Shown here one piece after another: positions 7,307 through 8,985 of a stretch of DNA of 8,985 nt. Made by a program: the position numbers and the translations under genes. The notes under the pieces are model-generated. The model made no database searches. It worked only from the letters and a program-made list of their open reading frames with translations, and was not told the origin of the DNA. Position 1 is the stretch's first letter; each line of letters begins with the position of its first letter. The DNA is from Prevotella sp. UBA7782 (GTDB lineage Bacteria; Bacteroidota; Bacteroidia; Bacteroidales; Bacteroidaceae), in contig DLDC01000068.1 of the NCBI GenBank assembly GCA_002480935.1, positions 1-8,985 of the forward strand, written 5' to 3'.

Positions 7307-7443
7307 ATGCATAGAGCCACCATGCCCATTCTATGCATAATATTCAAGGATATATATGCAAACAGAGGTTAAAACAAAGAGTAATACGCAATTTTATTCA
7401 CATTTTCTTGCATATATAATATTTAATGCATACTTTTGCATAC
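7307..7443. promoter_or_regulatory. cluster of ATGCAT-like sites, candidate ArgR operator
   Basis: Sites with core TGCAT or ATGCA recur six times: 7307-7312, 7333-7338, 7355-7360, 7408-7413, 7426-7431 and 7436-7441. Bases 7307-7315 and 7330-7338 form a perfect 9-base inverted repeat (ATGCATAGA/TCTATGCAT). Bases 7351-7361 and 7408-7418 form a perfect 11-base inverted repeat (TATATATGCAA/TTGCATATATA). TGCATAC is repeated directly at 7427-7433 and 7437-7443, one helical turn apart, across the -7 element. ArgR-family repressors bind AT-rich imperfect palindromes near their own promoters, so autorepression by arginine-bound ArgR is likely, though these exact sites are inferred. Confidence 0.5.
7408..7438 (+). 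promoter_or_regulatory. promoter of the argR-GNAT-argG operon
   Basis: TACTTTTG at 7431-7438 is an exact TAnnTTTG -7 element, and TTG at 7408-7410 lies 20 bases upstream as -33. Transcription should start near 7443, about 22 bases before ATG 7466. The upstream TTG codon at 7436 lies inside the -7 element and so cannot be the start codon. Confidence 0.75.
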
Positions 7444-7465
7444 AGAAATAAAACAAGTAAAAGCA

Positions 7466-7942
7466 ATGAAGATAAAGACCAGCCGATTAGAGACACTGCG
7501 GATGATCATATCCAGTCAGGAGCTCAGCTCGCAAGAAGAGGTGCTTCAGGCACTGTCCAAAGAGGGCTACAACATCACACAAGCCACGCTGAGCCGCGAC
7601 CTCAAGCAGCTCAAGGTGGCCAAAGCGGCCAGCATGAACGGGGGCTACGTATACGTGCTGCCCAACGAAACGATGTACAAACGCGTGTCAACGCCCAAAT
7701 CGGCCAGTGAGATGCTGCTCACAAGCGGATTTATATCACTCAACTTTTCGGGCAACATGGCCGTCATCAAGACACGCCCCGGCTATGCCAGCTCCATAGC
7801 CTACAACATCGACTCTCATGCCATACCGGGCATAATGGGCACCATAGCAGGCGACGACACCATCTTCATGGTGATAGAAATGGGCACGGGCAACGACAAG
7901 ATACGTGAGAGTCTTGCCAACGTGATACCCGACATAGAATAG
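7466..7942 (+). CDS. argR: arginine repressor ArgR
   Basis: The 158-residue product is the arginine-responsive regulator of arginine genes, a hexamer of the ArgR/AhrC family with arginine as co-repressor. The N-terminal winged helix (residues 1-66) carries the recognition-helix signature TQATLSRDLKQLKVAK (38-53). The C-terminal oligomerisation and ligand-binding domain (about 80-158) carries TRPGYASSIAYNID (103-116) and the arginine-contact motif GTIAGDDT (125-132), including the Asp-Asp pair. Length is normal for the family. ATG 7466 is chosen over an in-frame TTG at 7436 because the latter overlaps the promoter and adds ten residues outside the conserved domain. The gene heads an operon with the acyltransferase and argG, so it probably represses its own transcription through the sites upstream. 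Confidence 0.95.
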   Translation: MKIKTSRLETLRMIISSQELSSQEEVLQALSKEGYNITQATLSRDLKQLKVAKAASMNGGYVYVLPNETMYKRVSTPKSASEMLLTSGFISLNFSGNMAVIKTRPGYASSIAYNIDSHAIPGIMGTIAGDDTIFMVIEMGTGNDKIRESLANVIPDIE

Positions 7943-7955
7943 AACATAAGGCTGG

Positions 7956-7984
7956 GCAGGCGGCCGACGCGCCACACCGCCTGC
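7956..7984 (+). other. stem-loop between argR and the acyltransferase gene
   Basis: Perfect 8-base GC-rich arms GCAGGCGG (7956-7963) and CCGCCTGC (7977-7984) enclose a 13-base loop in the 62-base gap. An A-rich stretch follows rather than T, so it is not an intrinsic terminator. It may set transcript stability or processing between the repressor and the biosynthetic genes. Confidence 0.6.
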
Positions 7985-8004
7985 AGAAAAACGTAAGAAA
8001 CACA

Positions 8005-8595
8005 ATGGAAGAAATTAAAGTTATGGTAGCCGACCCATCGCATGAGAAATATGTAGACACTATACTCAAGACGATAGCCGACGCTGCCAAGGTGCGCGGG
8101 ACGGGCATTGCCAAGCGCACACACGAGTATCTGGCCACCAAGATACGTGAGGCCAAGGCCGTCATAGCCCTGCAGGGCGACAAGTTTGCGGGCTTCAGCT
8201 ACATCGAGACGTGGGGCAACAAGCACTACGTAACCACCAGCGGACTCATTGTTCACCCCGACTTCAGGGGGCGGGGCGTGGCCAAACGCATCAAGAACCT
8301 CACCTTCACGCTGGCCAGAGTGCGCTGGCCCCATGCCAAGATATTCTCTCTCACGTCGGGCTCGGCCGTCATGAAGATGAACACACAGCTGGGCTACCTG
8401 CCCGTAACGTTCAACGACCTGACCGATGACGAGGCGTTCTGGCGCGGCTGTGAGGGCTGCATCAACGTAGACGTGCTGCACCGCACCAACCGGCGCTACT
8501 GCATCTGCACAGCCATGCTCTACGACCCGGCCGAGCATCTGCCCGCCAAGCTGCCCGAAGAGGTGATGAGAAGAATTAAGGAAATAGACAAATAA
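8005..8595 (+). CDS. GNAT acyltransferase of the arginine operon, candidate glutamate N-acyltransferase
   Basis: The 196-residue protein has a GNAT fold: the acyl-CoA pyrophosphate loop is HPDFRGRGVAKRI (84-96), with R88, G91 and A93 fitting the R/Q-x-x-G-x-G/A motif, preceded by the strand TTSGLIV (77-83). The later segment SGSAVMKMNTQLGY (118-131) matches the usual GNAT motif B region. Downstream is a cysteine cluster C149-x2-C152-x13-C166-x-C168 that ordinary GNAT enzymes lack. Placement between argR and argG suggests it transfers an acyl group to glutamate at the start of the pathway. Bacteroides is known to use N-succinylated rather than N-acetylated intermediates (N-succinylornithine transcarbamylase), so the donor could be succinyl-CoA. 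Family assignment is firm; substrate is inferred. The gene starts 62 bases after argR and ends 19 bases before argG. Confidence 0.85.
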   Translation: MEEIKVMVADPSHEKYVDTILKTIADAAKVRGTGIAKRTHEYLATKIREAKAVIALQGDKFAGFSYIETWGNKHYVTTSGLIVHPDFRGRGVAKRIKNLTFTLARVRWPHAKIFSLTSGSAVMKMNTQLGYLPVTFNDLTDDEAFWRGCEGCINVDVLHRTNRRYCICTAMLYDPAEHLPAKLPEEVMRRIKEIDK

Positions 8596-8600
8596 CAAAA

Positions 8601-8610
8601 GGAAAGGAAG
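8601..8610 (+). promoter_or_regulatory. strong Shine-Dalgarno before argG
   Basis: The purine stretch GGAAAGGAAG lies four bases before ATG 8615. It is stronger than the leaders of the other genes here, which have no clear Shine-Dalgarno as is common in Bacteroidota, and it fixes the argG start. Confidence 0.6.
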
Positions 8611-8614
8611 CGAT

Positions 8615-8985
8615 ATGAGTGATAAGAAGAAAGTGGTGGTGGCCTTCTCAGGAGGCCTCGACACATCCTACACCGTGATGAAGTTGTCGCACGACATGGG
8701 TTACGAGGTGTATGCCGCATGTGCCAACACGGGCGGATTCAGCCCTGAACAGCTCAAGAAGAACGAGGAGAATGCCTATAAGCTGGGAGCAAAGCAGTAT
8801 GTTACGCTCGACGTGACGCAAGAATACTACGAGAAGTCGCTCAAGTACATGATTTTCGGCAATGTGCTGCGCAACAACTGCTACCCCATCTCAGTATCGT
8901 CAGAACGCATCTTCCAGGCCATCGCCATCGCACGCTATGCCAAGGAGATTGGTGCTGACGCCATTGCACACGGTTCTACTGGTGC
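8615..8985 (+). CDS. argG: argininosuccinate synthase, 5' part (cut by window end)
   Basis: The frame encodes the first 123 residues (plus two bases) of argininosuccinate synthase, which joins citrulline and aspartate using ATP in the cytoplasmic arginine pathway. The N-terminal nucleotide-binding loop is VVVAFSGGLDTSYTV (7-21, the PP-motif SGGLDTS). YPISVSSERIFQAIAIARYA (91-110) and IAHGSTG near the window end are conserved in the family and belong to the ATP- and citrulline-binding core. The full enzyme is about 400 residues, so roughly 70 percent lies beyond the window. It is the third gene of the arginine operon, 19 bases after the acyltransferase, and probably under the ArgR-controlled promoter at 7408-7438. 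Confidence 0.96.
   Translation, partial: MSDKKKVVVAFSGGLDTSYTVMKLSHDMGYEVYAACANTGGFSPEQLKKNEENAYKLGAKQYVTLDVTQEYYEKSLKYMIFGNVLRNNCYPISVSSERIFQAIAIARYAKEIGADAIAHGSTG

Larger units (their letters stand above)
7090..7465. other. non-coding gap between terminator and argR
   Basis: No frame here looks like a gene on either strand. Bases 7090-7168 hold nothing I can name. Bases 7169-7235 form a palindromic repeat-like element. From about 7260 the DNA becomes AT-rich and carries the ATGCAT-like site cluster and the argR promoter. Confidence 0.7.

Noticed and set aside
7426..7710. Plus-strand frame of 94 codons overlapping argR
   Set aside because: It is an out-of-frame reading of the argR start; the argR frame has the winged-helix and GTIAGDDT motifs.
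7816..8664. Minus-strand open frame of 282 codons across argR, the acyltransferase and argG start
   Set aside because: It overlaps three genes with firm family assignments and has no recognisable domain.

Overview
The window looks like chromosomal DNA of a Bacteroidota bacterium, most likely Prevotella or a close relative. Three things point there. Three promoters carry the Bacteroidota -7 element TAnnTTTG. The largest protein has a C-terminal tail of the type IX secretion kind ending in a Lys/Arg-rich stretch. An arginine gene cluster runs argR, GNAT acetyltransferase, argG, an order I recall from Bacteroides and Prevotella. The species cannot be named from the sequence alone.

Region 1 (1-223) is the left edge. 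It holds a terminator-like hairpin and, on the minus strand, an open frame that runs off the window and may or may not be a gene. A well-formed promoter (180-210) sits immediately before the first clear gene.

Region 2 (224-7089) is a regulator and surface-protein pair, both on the plus strand. The first gene encodes a membrane-anchored regulator: signal peptide, periplasmic helical repeats of TPR type, one membrane span, and a cytoplasmic AraC-type DNA-binding domain. After 114 bases comes a 1673-residue secreted protein made of many beta-sandwich modules, including a tandem duplication of about 370 residues per unit and a second internal duplication, ending in a type IX sorting-like tail. 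No protease or glycosidase domain was recognised, so an adhesin or surface-binding role is the best guess. It has its own promoter and ends at a strong Rho-independent terminator. Regulation of the second gene by the first is an inference from adjacency.

Region 3 (7090-7465) is non-coding. It contains a palindromic element that resembles dispersed intergenic repeats, then an AT-rich stretch studded with ATGCAT-like sites, several arranged as inverted or 10-bp-phased direct repeats across the argR promoter. These are good candidates for an ArgR operator.

Region 4 (7466-8985) is the start of an arginine-biosynthesis operon: argR (arginine-responsive repressor), a GNAT acyltransferase with an unusual four-cysteine cluster, which may be the glutamate N-acyltransferase that opens the pathway, and the first 123 codons of argG (argininosuccinate synthase), cut by the window end. 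No CRISPR array, tRNA, rRNA, insertion sequence or defence system was seen.
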